From: an uncultured Ruminococcus sp.
GTDB taxonomy: Bacteria; Bacillota; Clostridia; Oscillospirales; Ruminococcaceae
DNA length: 6,239 nucleotides
Assembly (NCBI GenBank): GCA_946531975.1
Contig: CAMNAY010000104.1
Span: forward strand, 1-6,239
Direction of reading: 5' to 3'
Shown: positions 1 through 5,123 of the stretch, in pieces
Layout: the number at the start of each line of letters is the position of its first letter
Position numbering within the stretch: the first letter of the stretch is position 1
The notes under the pieces: generated by a model
What the model was told of the DNA's origin: nothing
What the model saw: the letters and a program-made list of their open reading frames with translations, nothing else
Databases searched by the model: none
Made by a program: the position numbers and the translations under genes

Positions 1-1
1 G

Positions 2-1747
2 CTTCTCCCGCTGCCGGTCCGGTCGGTGCTGACGGTTCTGCGCTCGCTGCGCTATGTCTATGACGGCGCGAAATGTCTGGCGCGCGGAAAGATCGAGGTG
101 CCGGTGCTGGATGCGACGGCAATCGCGGTGTCTGTTCTGCGCGGCGATTACAGTACGGCGTCCTCTGTGATGTTCATGCTGCATATCGGCGAAATTCTGG
201 AGGACTGGACGCACAAAAAATCTGTTGACGATCTGGCGCGGACGATGTCGCTGGGCGTGGAGCATGTCTGGCGGCTGGAGAACGGTCAGGAGGTGCTGAC
301 TGCCGTTTCGGATCTGCGGAAGGGCGACCGGATGATCGTCCGCACCGGCAGCATGATCGCGCTGGACAGCAAGGTGATCGCCGGCGAAGCAATGGTCAAT
401 CAGGCTTCCATGACCGGCGAATCGGCACCTGTACGGAAGGCGGCGGGCAGCTATGTCTATGCCGGAACCGTGGTTGAGGAGGGAAGCTGCACAGTGCAGG
501 TCGAGAAGGTCTCCGGCACAGGCAGATATGACCGCATCGTGCGGATGATCGAGGACTCGGAAAAGCTGAAATCCGCCGCGGAGGACCGTGCCTCGCATCT
601 CGCCGACCGCCTTGTCCCGTACAGTCTCGGCGCGACGGCGCTGACCTATCTGCTGACGGGCAATGCAGCAAAGGCGCTTGCGATCCTCATGGTCGATTTT
701 TCGTGTGCACTGAAGCTCGCGATGCCGGTCTCTGTGCTTTCTGCCATGCGGGAGAGCAGCACCTACGGTATTACCGTCAAGGGCGGCAGATTCATGGAGG
801 CAGTCGCGGAGGCGGATACGATTGTGTTCGACAAGACCGGTACGCTGACACATGCACAGCCGCGTGTCGTGCGGGTGATCCCGTTCGGCGGACATGATGC
901 GCAGGAAATGCTGCGGCTCGCTGCGTGTCTGGAGGAGCATTATCCGCATTCAATCGCCAATGCCGTGGTTTCGGCTGCGGCGGAGCGCGGACTGCTGCAT
1001 GAGGAACGGCACTCTGAGGTGCAGTATGTCGTCGCACACGGCATTTCAAGCAGCATTGACGGGCAGAAGGTCATCATCGGCAGCTATCATTTTGTGTTTG
1101 AGGATGAAGGCTGCGTGATTCCGGAGGGCTGGCAGCCGGAATTTGACGCCCTTCCGCGGGAATATTCTCTGCTGTTCCTTGCAATCTCCGGAAAGCTCGC
1201 CGCAGTCATCTGCATTGAAGACCCGCTGCGTGCAGAGTCCGGCGATGTTGTCTCGCAGCTGCGTGCGCTGGGGATGAAGACCGTCATGATGACGGGCGAC
1301 AACAAGCGCACCGCCAAGACAGTCGCGGCACAGATCGGTGTCGATGAACTGTATTATGAGGTGCTGCCGGAGGATAAGGCGGCATTCATCCGCAAAGAGC
1401 ATGAAGCCGGCAGAACGGTCGTAATGATCGGCGACGGCGTGAATGATTCGCCTGCACTGTCGGAATCGGACGCGGGCATTGCAATCAGTACGGGAGCAGC
1501 AATCGCGCGGGAGATTGCGGATATCACGATCTCCTCGGAGGATCTCTATGCGCTCGTAACGCTGAAAAAGCTGAGCAATGCACTGATGCAGCGGATCAGT
1601 CAGAATTACCGCACGATCATCGGGTTCAATTTCGGACTGATCGTGCTGGGCGTCGCTGGCATTCTCCCGCCGACTGCATCCGCCTTTCTGCACAACGGCT
1701 CGACACTGGCGATCGGGCTGCACAGTATGAAGAATCTGCTGCCGTAA
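2..1747 (+). CDS. Heavy-metal P1B-type ATPase, 5'-truncated by the window edge
   Basis: This is a membrane ATPase of the P1B class, which pumps transition-metal ions using ATP. The frame is open to the window edge and the residues before the GTG at 26 still look like family sequence, so the real start is upstream and the metal-binding N-terminus and first helices are missing. Numbering from base 26: a membrane pair at about 28-60, actuator loop TGES at 130-133, membrane helices at about 191-240 containing S226-C227-A228, phosphorylation motif DKTGTLT at 269-275 (Asp269), HYPH at 305-308 as the P1B His-Pro locus, TGDN at 423-426, hinge GDGVND at 469-474, and two C-terminal helices ending in an HNGST motif and HSMKNLL. 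All ATPase motifs are intact, so it should be active. The usual CPC of the transport helix reads SCA, so the metal cannot be assigned; Zn, Mn, Fe or Co are possible. The class is near certain, the substrate is unknown. Confidence 0.93.
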   Translation, partial: LLPLPVRSVLTVLRSLRYVYDGAKCLARGKIEVPVLDATAIAVSVLRGDYSTASSVMFMLHIGEILEDWTHKKSVDDLARTMSLGVEHVWRLENGQEVLTAVSDLRKGDRMIVRTGSMIALDSKVIAGEAMVNQASMTGESAPVRKAAGSYVYAGTVVEEGSCTVQVEKVSGTGRYDRIVRMIEDSEKLKSAAEDRASHLADRLVPYSLGATALTYLLTGNAAKALAILMVDFSCALKLAMPVSVLSAMRESSTYGITVKGGRFMEAVAEADTIVFDKTGTLTHAQPRVVRVIPFGGHDAQEMLRLAACLEEHYPHSIANAVVSAAAERGLLHEERHSEVQYVVAHGISSSIDGQKVIIGSYHFVFEDEGCVIPEGWQPEFDALPREYSLLFLAISGKLAAVICIEDPLRAESGDVVSQLRALGMKTVMMTGDNKRTAKTVAAQIGVDELYYEVLPEDKAAFIRKEHEAGRTVVMIGDGVNDSPALSESDAGIAISTGAAIAREIADITISSEDLYALVTLKKLSNALMQRISQNYRTIIGFNFGLIVLGVAGILPPTASAFLHNGSTLAIGLHSMKNLLP

Positions 1748-1755
1748 AACACAGA

Positions 1756-1797
1756 AAAAACCGGTGCGCGGTCTGTTCTGACCGCGCACCGGTTTTT
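1756..1797. terminator. Bidirectional intrinsic terminator between convergent genes
   Basis: A perfect stem pairs 1756-1773 with 1780-1797 around a six-base loop (TGTTCT). The core CCGGTGCGCGGTC/GACCGCGCACCGG is very GC-rich and is flanked by an A-run on the left and a T-run on the right, so it has the terminator shape on both strands. It starts 8 bases after the ATPase stop and lies 34 bases beyond the end of the leftward dockerin gene, and should end both transcripts. Confidence 0.93.
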
Positions 1798-1808
1798 GTT
1801 TCTTTCAG

Positions 1809-1834
1809 ATGATCCCTGACTTTTGACGGATCAT
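1809..1834 (-). repeat. Short inverted repeat over the dockerin gene stop codon
   Basis: ATGATCC at 1809-1815 and GGATCAT at 1828-1834 form a 7-bp stem with a 12-base loop. The right arm contains the leftward stop codon (1831-1833). No T-run follows on either strand, so it is not a terminator by itself. It may protect the mRNA 3' end together with the strong terminator at 1756-1797, or be chance. Confidence 0.4.
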
Positions 1835-3660
1835 GCGCCGAGCTTGTCGTACGTGATTCTCTGCGCGAGGTATTCGAGCAGCAGGGAGAGGTCGTTGACA
1901 TCGACGGTGCCGTCATAGACAACGTCTGCATTGAGCTTGCTCTGTTCCGTGATATCGTCTTCCTTCAGCGTTGCATCGGAAACGACTGCGCGTGCGAGCA
2001 GAACCGCATCGGTGACATTGACCTTGGTATCGCAGTCCACATCGCCCCACTTGACTTCCTTGACCGGAGGCTCAGGCGTTGTCGTAGTGGTGGTTGTGGT
2101 GGTCGTGGTGGTGACAACAGCATACTCATAATATGCGGTGACATCGCTCAGCGTGATGCTGTTGACGAGCTTGTCGCTGCTGTCTGCGCCGTAGTAGTAG
2201 CCGAAGGTCAGATTGCCGTACTTGCCGTCTGCAATGACATCATCCGGAATGATCCACATGATCTCCTGTGTTTTGCCTGCTTCGAGGATTGCGTACTGGA
2301 AGCCGGAATACTGGTCAGCGGAGTTCTTGTCGGAGACGCCGACGCCGAACACGAGCTTCTTGATCTCAGACGGGCAGCTGACGGTGAATTTCACAGCGCC
2401 GAGCTTCGAGTTCTCGTCGAGATTCAGATCGCTCAGCTTAATGGAAGCGGTGTTGGTCTTGTCATCGCCCTGCGTCAGCTTTTCGCTGACAGACAGCGAT
2501 TCGGTTGTGTTGTACGGGATCGTCTTTTCGACGGTGTATGTGCAGGTTGCGGATTTCAGCGTGACTTCCTTGAGCTGCGTGTAGCCGCTGTCGGTGTTGT
2601 CGCCGTACCAGAACTGGAAGGAGACTGCATCGCCGCTGCCGCAGGTGACATACTCCTGAATCTCAGACGGGACATCCCAGACTGCTTCCACCCAGCCGCC
2701 GCAGTCAGAGAGCGTTGTGCCGGTTGTAGGCTTGATCGGCAGATCCTCGATGCCCGGCTCAGGGTTGCCGTCCTCATCGAGACCGTGCTCATTGTACCAG
2801 TAACCCTTCTTGGTTTCCGGGTCGTCGCCGACAGTCAGCCAGTACTCAGAGTCCGCATCAGACTTGTAGGCAACATTCAGACCGCAGCCGTACATGAAGG
2901 TGCTCATATCGGTTTCGGACGAAACCGAGAAGGTGAAGGACTCAATCGTGACTTTTGTGTCGGCGCCTGCTGTGATGCCGAAATCGGTGTACTTCAGCTT
3001 GCGGGAGTTGATCGGGTCGCCCTCCTCCCAGGTAGAAGCGCCGGTCTTGGGATCGGTGTACTCCTCCTCATCGTGACCCGCAGTCAGCACGGCGTCGATG
3101 TCGTCGATCGTGCCGGAGAGCGTGGTGGAGACCGTAGCGGTGCCGTCTTTGTTGTCCTTGAAGGAATAGGCGCCGCTCTTTGCATTGTTGCTGCTGGGCT
3201 TGTCGGGCTTATCGGGTGTCGAGCTGCCGGTGTCATTGGAGACAACCTTGTCGAGCGTCAGGGAGCCTTCGCTGTAATAATTCCGGAATTCGTACTTGCC
3301 GCCGGAATATCCGAGCTTGACCTTGGAGACGTCGATTTTGATCGGGGTCGAGGTGTTTGCTGTCAAAGTTGTCTTGCCTTCTGTGACTTCCGCCCAGTAA
3401 TCGGGCGCGACGGATGTGCTGCATCCGAAGCCCCACGAGAAATCGCAGGCTTTTGTCGATGTCACATAGAAGGTGATGCTGGAGACGTCGCTGCCCAGTT
3501 CGGAAATGCTTCCGGAGTACTTGGCATCGACGGCGATGGTTTTTCCAACCTTGACTGTTTCAGCGGATGCTGTGGCGGTTGGAAAGGCTGCCATGGTCGC
3601 GGTGATTGCGGCACAGACAGCTGCGGAGACGAATCTCCTGAATGTGGTAGTGGTGCGCAT
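1831..3660 (-). CDS. Secreted dockerin protein with three diverged beta-rich modules, no visible catalytic domain
   Basis: This 609-residue exported protein is probably a cellulosome component held to a scaffoldin cohesin through its dockerin. The start at 3660 was chosen because it follows AAGGAG (3673-3678, leftward) and begins a classic signal peptide: Arg residues at 2, 8 and 9, hydrophobic core about 10-26, likely cleavage after ASA at 31-33. Module 1 is about 34-140, a Pro/Ser/Lys linker 141-160, module 2 about 161-379, module 3 about 385-513, then twelve threonines (517-528), PEPP, and a dockerin at 537-602. The modules share a skeleton: an FxVxS strand, an FGxGxS-like turn (74-81, 255-262, 436-443), in modules 2 and 3 a VP/IP turn, and an aromatic F-x-YYY/FWYG strand (125-129, 348-353, 486-491). 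Dockerin loops are 540-551 and 579-590. No glycoside hydrolase, esterase or lyase motif is visible. The modules may be carbohydrate-binding, but I cannot match them to a named family. The dockerin call is firm, the ligand unknown. Confidence 0.9.
   Translation of the reverse strand: MRTTTTFRRFVSAAVCAAITATMAAFPTATASAETVKVGKTIAVDAKYSGSISELGSDVSSITFYVTSTKACDFSWGFGCSTSVAPDYWAEVTEGKTTLTANTSTPIKIDVSKVKLGYSGGKYEFRNYYSEGSLTLDKVVSNDTGSSTPDKPDKPSSNNAKSGAYSFKDNKDGTATVSTTLSGTIDDIDAVLTAGHDEEEYTDPKTGASTWEEGDPINSRKLKYTDFGITAGADTKVTIESFTFSVSSETDMSTFMYGCGLNVAYKSDADSEYWLTVGDDPETKKGYWYNEHGLDEDGNPEPGIEDLPIKPTTGTTLSDCGGWVEAVWDVPSEIQEYVTCGSGDAVSFQFWYGDNTDSGYTQLKEVTLKSATCTYTVEKTIPYNTTESLSVSEKLTQGDDKTNTASIKLSDLNLDENSKLGAVKFTVSCPSEIKKLVFGVGVSDKNSADQYSGFQYAILEAGKTQEIMWIIPDDVIADGKYGNLTFGYYYGADSSDKLVNSITLSDVTAYYEYAVVTTTTTTTTTTTTPEPPVKEVKWGDVDCDTKVNVTDAVLLARAVVSDATLKEDDITEQSKLNADVVYDGTVDVNDLSLLLEYLAQRITYDKLGA
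2077..2112 (-). repeat. Poly-threonine linker, 12 Thr codons
   Basis: Twelve consecutive ACN codons (residues 517-528 of the dockerin protein) use ACC, ACG, ACA and ACT in mixed order, followed by Pro-Glu-Pro-Pro. Such flexible, probably O-glycosylated Thr/Pro linkers separate modules in ruminococcal and clostridial cellulosome proteins. The mixed codons suggest selection for threonine rather than recent slippage of one triplet, though the low-complexity DNA could still vary in length between strains. Confidence 0.85.
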
Positions 3661-3678
3661 AAAAATTCCCCTCTCCTT

Positions 3679-3720
3679 CGGCGCGGTGCGGAAACCGGTT
3701 TTTCCTGCATGCCGCTGCCG
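3679..3720 (-). other. Long 5' leader hairpin of the dockerin mRNA, next to its ribosome binding site
   Basis: In plus-strand terms CGGCGCGGTGC (3679-3689) and GGAAA (3690-3694) pair with TTTCC (3701-3705), GCA (3707-3709), CCGC (3712-3715) and GCCG (3717-3720). This gives 16 pairs with three small bulges and a six-base loop. It lies between the predicted transcription start (about 3731) and the Shine-Dalgarno (3673-3678), directly abutting the latter. No T-run follows, so it is unlikely to be a terminator. It may stabilise the mRNA 5' end or modulate ribosome access. Confidence 0.6.
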
Positions 3721-3737
3721 AATATAATAATATTGAT

Positions 3738-3766
3738 ATTGTATCACAAAATTGTGAACAGCGTGT
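3738..3766 (-). promoter_or_regulatory. Extended -10 promoter of the dockerin gene
   Basis: Read leftward, 3746-3738 is TG-A-TACAAT, an extended -10 element with one mismatch to TATAAT. The -35 position 17 bases upstream (3761-3766, ACACGC leftward) is poor, as is usual for extended -10 promoters. Transcription would begin near 3731 and give a leader of about 70 bases that contains the long hairpin. Assignment rests on sequence only. Confidence 0.5.
3744..3757. promoter_or_regulatory. Inverted repeat TCACAA-AA-TTGTGA, possible operator
   Basis: Two perfect 6-base half-sites are separated by AA. The repeat overlaps the TG of the extended -10 element and the spacer of the leftward promoter, where a bound protein would block RNA polymerase. 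The half-site resembles CRP/FNR-type half-sites (TGTGA), but the centre is only two bases, shorter than the usual six. The binding protein is unknown. Confidence 0.4.
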
Positions 3767-3776
3767 GAATAATTGG

Positions 3777-3795
3777 TGACAAATGACAAGTTGTC
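3777..3795. promoter_or_regulatory. TGACAA repeat cluster with small palindrome
   Basis: TGACAA occurs at 3777-3782 and again at 3784-3789, followed by TTGTC at 3791-3795, which makes the palindrome GACAA-G-TTGTC (3785-3795). The cluster lies between the two divergent promoters, upstream of both -35 regions. It may be a protein-binding site, but it is short and AT-rich enough to arise by chance. Confidence 0.25.
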
Positions 3796-3847
3796 TGCAA
3801 AAGTTGCACAAGAATTCAAAAAAAGAATATGAATTTTCGGAAGGGGC

Positions 3848-3876
3848 TTTACTTTTACAAACTAATGTGTTAAAAT
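3848..3876 (+). promoter_or_regulatory. Promoter of the regulator-methyltransferase operon
   Basis: TTTACT (3848-3853) and TAAAAT (3871-3876) are 17 bases apart, and TG-T precedes the -10 (3868-3870), giving an extended -10. Transcription should begin near 3883, about 50 bases before the ATG at 3933. The leader can form a small hairpin, GCTGC (3897-3901) with GCAGC (3906-3910), just before the ribosome binding site. Confidence 0.65.
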
Positions 3877-3915
3877 ATAAGTACGAAGATATGAATGCTG
3901 CATCAGCAGCGGATA

Positions 3916-3923
3916 TAAGGAGG
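3916..3923 (+). promoter_or_regulatory. Strong ribosome binding site that fixes the start at 3933
   Basis: TAAGGAGG is a full Shine-Dalgarno sequence nine bases before the ATG at 3933. The same frame is open further up, with ATGs at 3783 and 3891, but the first lies upstream of the promoter and neither has a comparable ribosome binding site. Confidence 0.9.
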
Positions 3924-3932
3924 CAGAATCTT

Positions 3933-4247
3933 ATGTTCAAGCCGATGGATGAAGCGAATCTGAAAGATCTGTATGAGGCGTTTGCCGTTTTGCAGACGCC
4001 GGAGGAAATTGCAATGTTCATGCAGGATCTTTGTACACCGCAGGAGCTGGTCGCGATCGCACAGCGTTATCAGATCGCAAAGCTGCTCTCTGAGGATTAC
4101 CGCTATGCCGAGATCGTAGAGAAGACCGGCACCAGCACCGCGACAATCAGCCGCGTCAACCGCTCGCTGAGCATGGTCAGCTCCGGCGGCTATGCGATTG
4201 TGTTTGACCGCCTGAAAAAGCAGAAGGACGAGGCATCTGCGGAATGA
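3933..4247 (+). CDS. TrpR-like regulator of the YerC/YecD family
   Basis: This 104-residue, mostly helical protein belongs to the Trp-repressor-like YerC/YecD family of Firmicutes. Recognisable parts are LYEAFAVLQTPEEIAMFMQDLCTP early on, then ELVAIAQRYQIAKLL (38-52), and a helix-turn-helix at about 58-79 with YAEIVEKTGTSTATISRVNRSL, the recognition helix near 69-79. TrpR itself binds tryptophan and DNA as a dimer; for this branch the ligand and targets are not established as far as I know. It is short, cytoplasmic and without a signal peptide. Its stop codon overlaps the ATG of the following methyltransferase in ATGA, so the two are translationally coupled. The gene diverges from the dockerin gene, but I see no TrpR-type CTAG operator that would tie it to that promoter. 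Family call is confident, function open. Confidence 0.93.
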   Translation: MFKPMDEANLKDLYEAFAVLQTPEEIAMFMQDLCTPQELVAIAQRYQIAKLLSEDYRYAEIVEKTGTSTATISRVNRSLSMVSSGGYAIVFDRLKKQKDEASAE

Positions 4248-4255
4248 ATCCGCGG
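4238..4255. repeat. Copy 1 of an 18-base repeat with hairpin at a stop codon
   Basis: TGCGGAATGAATCCGCGG matches 5038-5055 at 17 of 18 bases, exactly 800 bases away. Inside it GCGGA and TCCGC pair around the five-base loop ATGAA, which holds both the regulator stop (4245-4247) and the methyltransferase start (4244-4246). It could affect termination-reinitiation coupling. Confidence 0.6.
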
Positions 4256-5047
4256 CAGAGTTACAGCGCCTTCGCACAGTATTACGACGCCCTGACCGGA
4301 AATGTTGAATATGCTGAAAGAGCGGCGCATTTGCAGCAGTGCATTGACAAGTGGCTGCCTGCGGAAATGCCCGACCGTATCCTGCTGGATCTTGCCTGCG
4401 GAACCGGTTCGCTGTCCGAGGAATTCGCAAGGCTCGGCTGGGATGTCATCGGCATCGACAGCTCAGAGGACATGCTGAATGAAGCACTGGACAAGAAATA
4501 TGACAGCGGGCTGCCGGTGCAGTATCTGAAGCAGGATATGCGTTCCATTGATCTGTTCGGAACGATCAGCGTGACAGTCTGTGCGCTTGACAGCCTGAAT
4601 CATCTGCAATCCGAGCAGGATCTGCGGCGGACATTCACGCGGGTCAATCTGTTTTCCAATGAAGGCGCGCTGTTTTTGTTTGATGTCAACACCGAGTACA
4701 AGCACCGGCAGGTTCTCGCGGATCAGTGCTTTGTGTATGAGCTGCCTGAGGCGCTTTGTGTCTGGCAGAATCATCTGGAGAACCGTGCGCCGGATTACCC
4801 GGTGACGATTGAGCTGGACTTTTTTGAGCATACGCAGGGGCGGAATTATCTGCGGGATTCAGAGGAGTTCACGGAGCGGATCTATCCGCCGGAGACACTG
4901 GAAGCACTGCTGAAGGAAACGGGCTTCACGCTGCTGGAGGTTCTGGACGGTGACACATTCGCTGCGCCTGTTGCGGAAACGCAGCGGCTCCTGTACATTG
5001 CCCGCGCTTCAGGCGGACAGCGCCGGACAGCGGAGCGTGCGGAATAA
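4244..5047 (+). CDS. Class I SAM-dependent methyltransferase
   Basis: This 267-residue cytoplasmic enzyme has the Rossmann-fold SAM-binding signature. Motif I is LLDLACGTG (47-55), the acidic residue ending strand 2 is Asp72 in VIGIDSSEDML, the adenine-contacting acid is probably Asp98 in KQDMRSI, and the strand-4 region reads CALDSLNHL (113-121). The N-terminal YSAFAQYYDALTGN (7-20) is typical of small-molecule or uncharacterised methyltransferases in this superfamily. The methyl acceptor cannot be read from sequence. Start at 4244 overlaps the regulator stop (ATGA), with a modest GAGG ribosome site at 4230-4233. The C-terminal 14 or so residues, rich in Arg, Gly, Glu and Ala, look like an unstructured tail. 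Placement between a YerC-type regulator and hslO may reflect shared regulation. I did not assign a symbol because this group is heterogeneous. Confidence 0.9.
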   Translation: MNPRQSYSAFAQYYDALTGNVEYAERAAHLQQCIDKWLPAEMPDRILLDLACGTGSLSEEFARLGWDVIGIDSSEDMLNEALDKKYDSGLPVQYLKQDMRSIDLFGTISVTVCALDSLNHLQSEQDLRRTFTRVNLFSNEGALFLFDVNTEYKHRQVLADQCFVYELPEALCVWQNHLENRAPDYPVTIELDFFEHTQGRNYLRDSEEFTERIYPPETLEALLKETGFTLLEVLDGDTFAAPVAETQRLLYIARASGGQRRTAERAE

Positions 5048-5055
5048 ATCCGCGG
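5038..5055. repeat. Copy 2 of the 18-base repeat with hairpin at a stop codon
   Basis: TGCGGAATAAATCCGCGG differs from copy 1 (4238-4255) at one base. GCGGA (5039-5043) and TCCGC (5049-5053) enclose ATAAA, which contains most of the methyltransferase stop codon. Both copies encode Ala-Glu-stop, so the methyltransferase gene is bordered by near-identical sequence at both ends. Confidence 0.6.
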
Positions 5056-5107
5056 GCGGCATCTGTTTGCACATCTGCCGCTGAATCCAAACAGAAATCT
5101 TTTTTTT
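5056..5107 (+). terminator. Possible weak terminator or attenuator before hslO
   Basis: Stem B pairs TCTGTTTG (5062-5069) with CAAACAGA (5088-5095) and is followed four bases later by eight Ts (5100-5107), a terminator-like shape with a rather AT-rich stem and an 18-base loop. Stem A pairs GCGGCA (5056-5061) with TGCCGC (5076-5081). The two stems interleave and cannot easily coexist, so they could switch between read-through and termination. No convincing promoter is visible in this 76-base gap, so hslO may depend on read-through. Confidence 0.4.
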
Positions 5108-5123
5108 GTGAAGGTGACATATC

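Noticed and set aside
26..28. GTG as the true start of the ATPase
   Set aside because: The frame is open to the window edge with family-like sequence before it, and the P1B architecture requires further N-terminal helices.
1046..1789. Open frame of 247 codons on the minus strand within the ATPase
   Set aside because: It is antisense to conserved ATPase motifs, crosses the bidirectional terminator, and its Arg/Cys/His-rich translation resembles no family I know.
2077..2118. GTGGTGG-like simple repeat as a CRISPR or other noncoding repeat
   Set aside because: It is the reverse complement of threonine codons in frame with the dockerin gene, with mixed third bases and no spacers.
2785..3768. 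Long open frame (327 codons) on the plus strand, antisense to the dockerin gene
   Set aside because: It lies fully opposite a well-supported gene with signal peptide and dockerin. Its translation is low in recognisable structure, it has no good ribosome site, and it arises from codon bias of the true strand.
3661..3819. In-frame N-terminal extension of the dockerin protein to 3819
   Set aside because: It would bury the signal peptide inside the protein and cover the promoter and leader hairpin; the start at 3660 has its own ribosome site.
3783..3932. Upstream in-frame starts extending the TrpR-like protein by up to 50 residues
   Set aside because: The extension would include the promoter, while a full Shine-Dalgarno lies nine bases before 3933 and the family begins near there.
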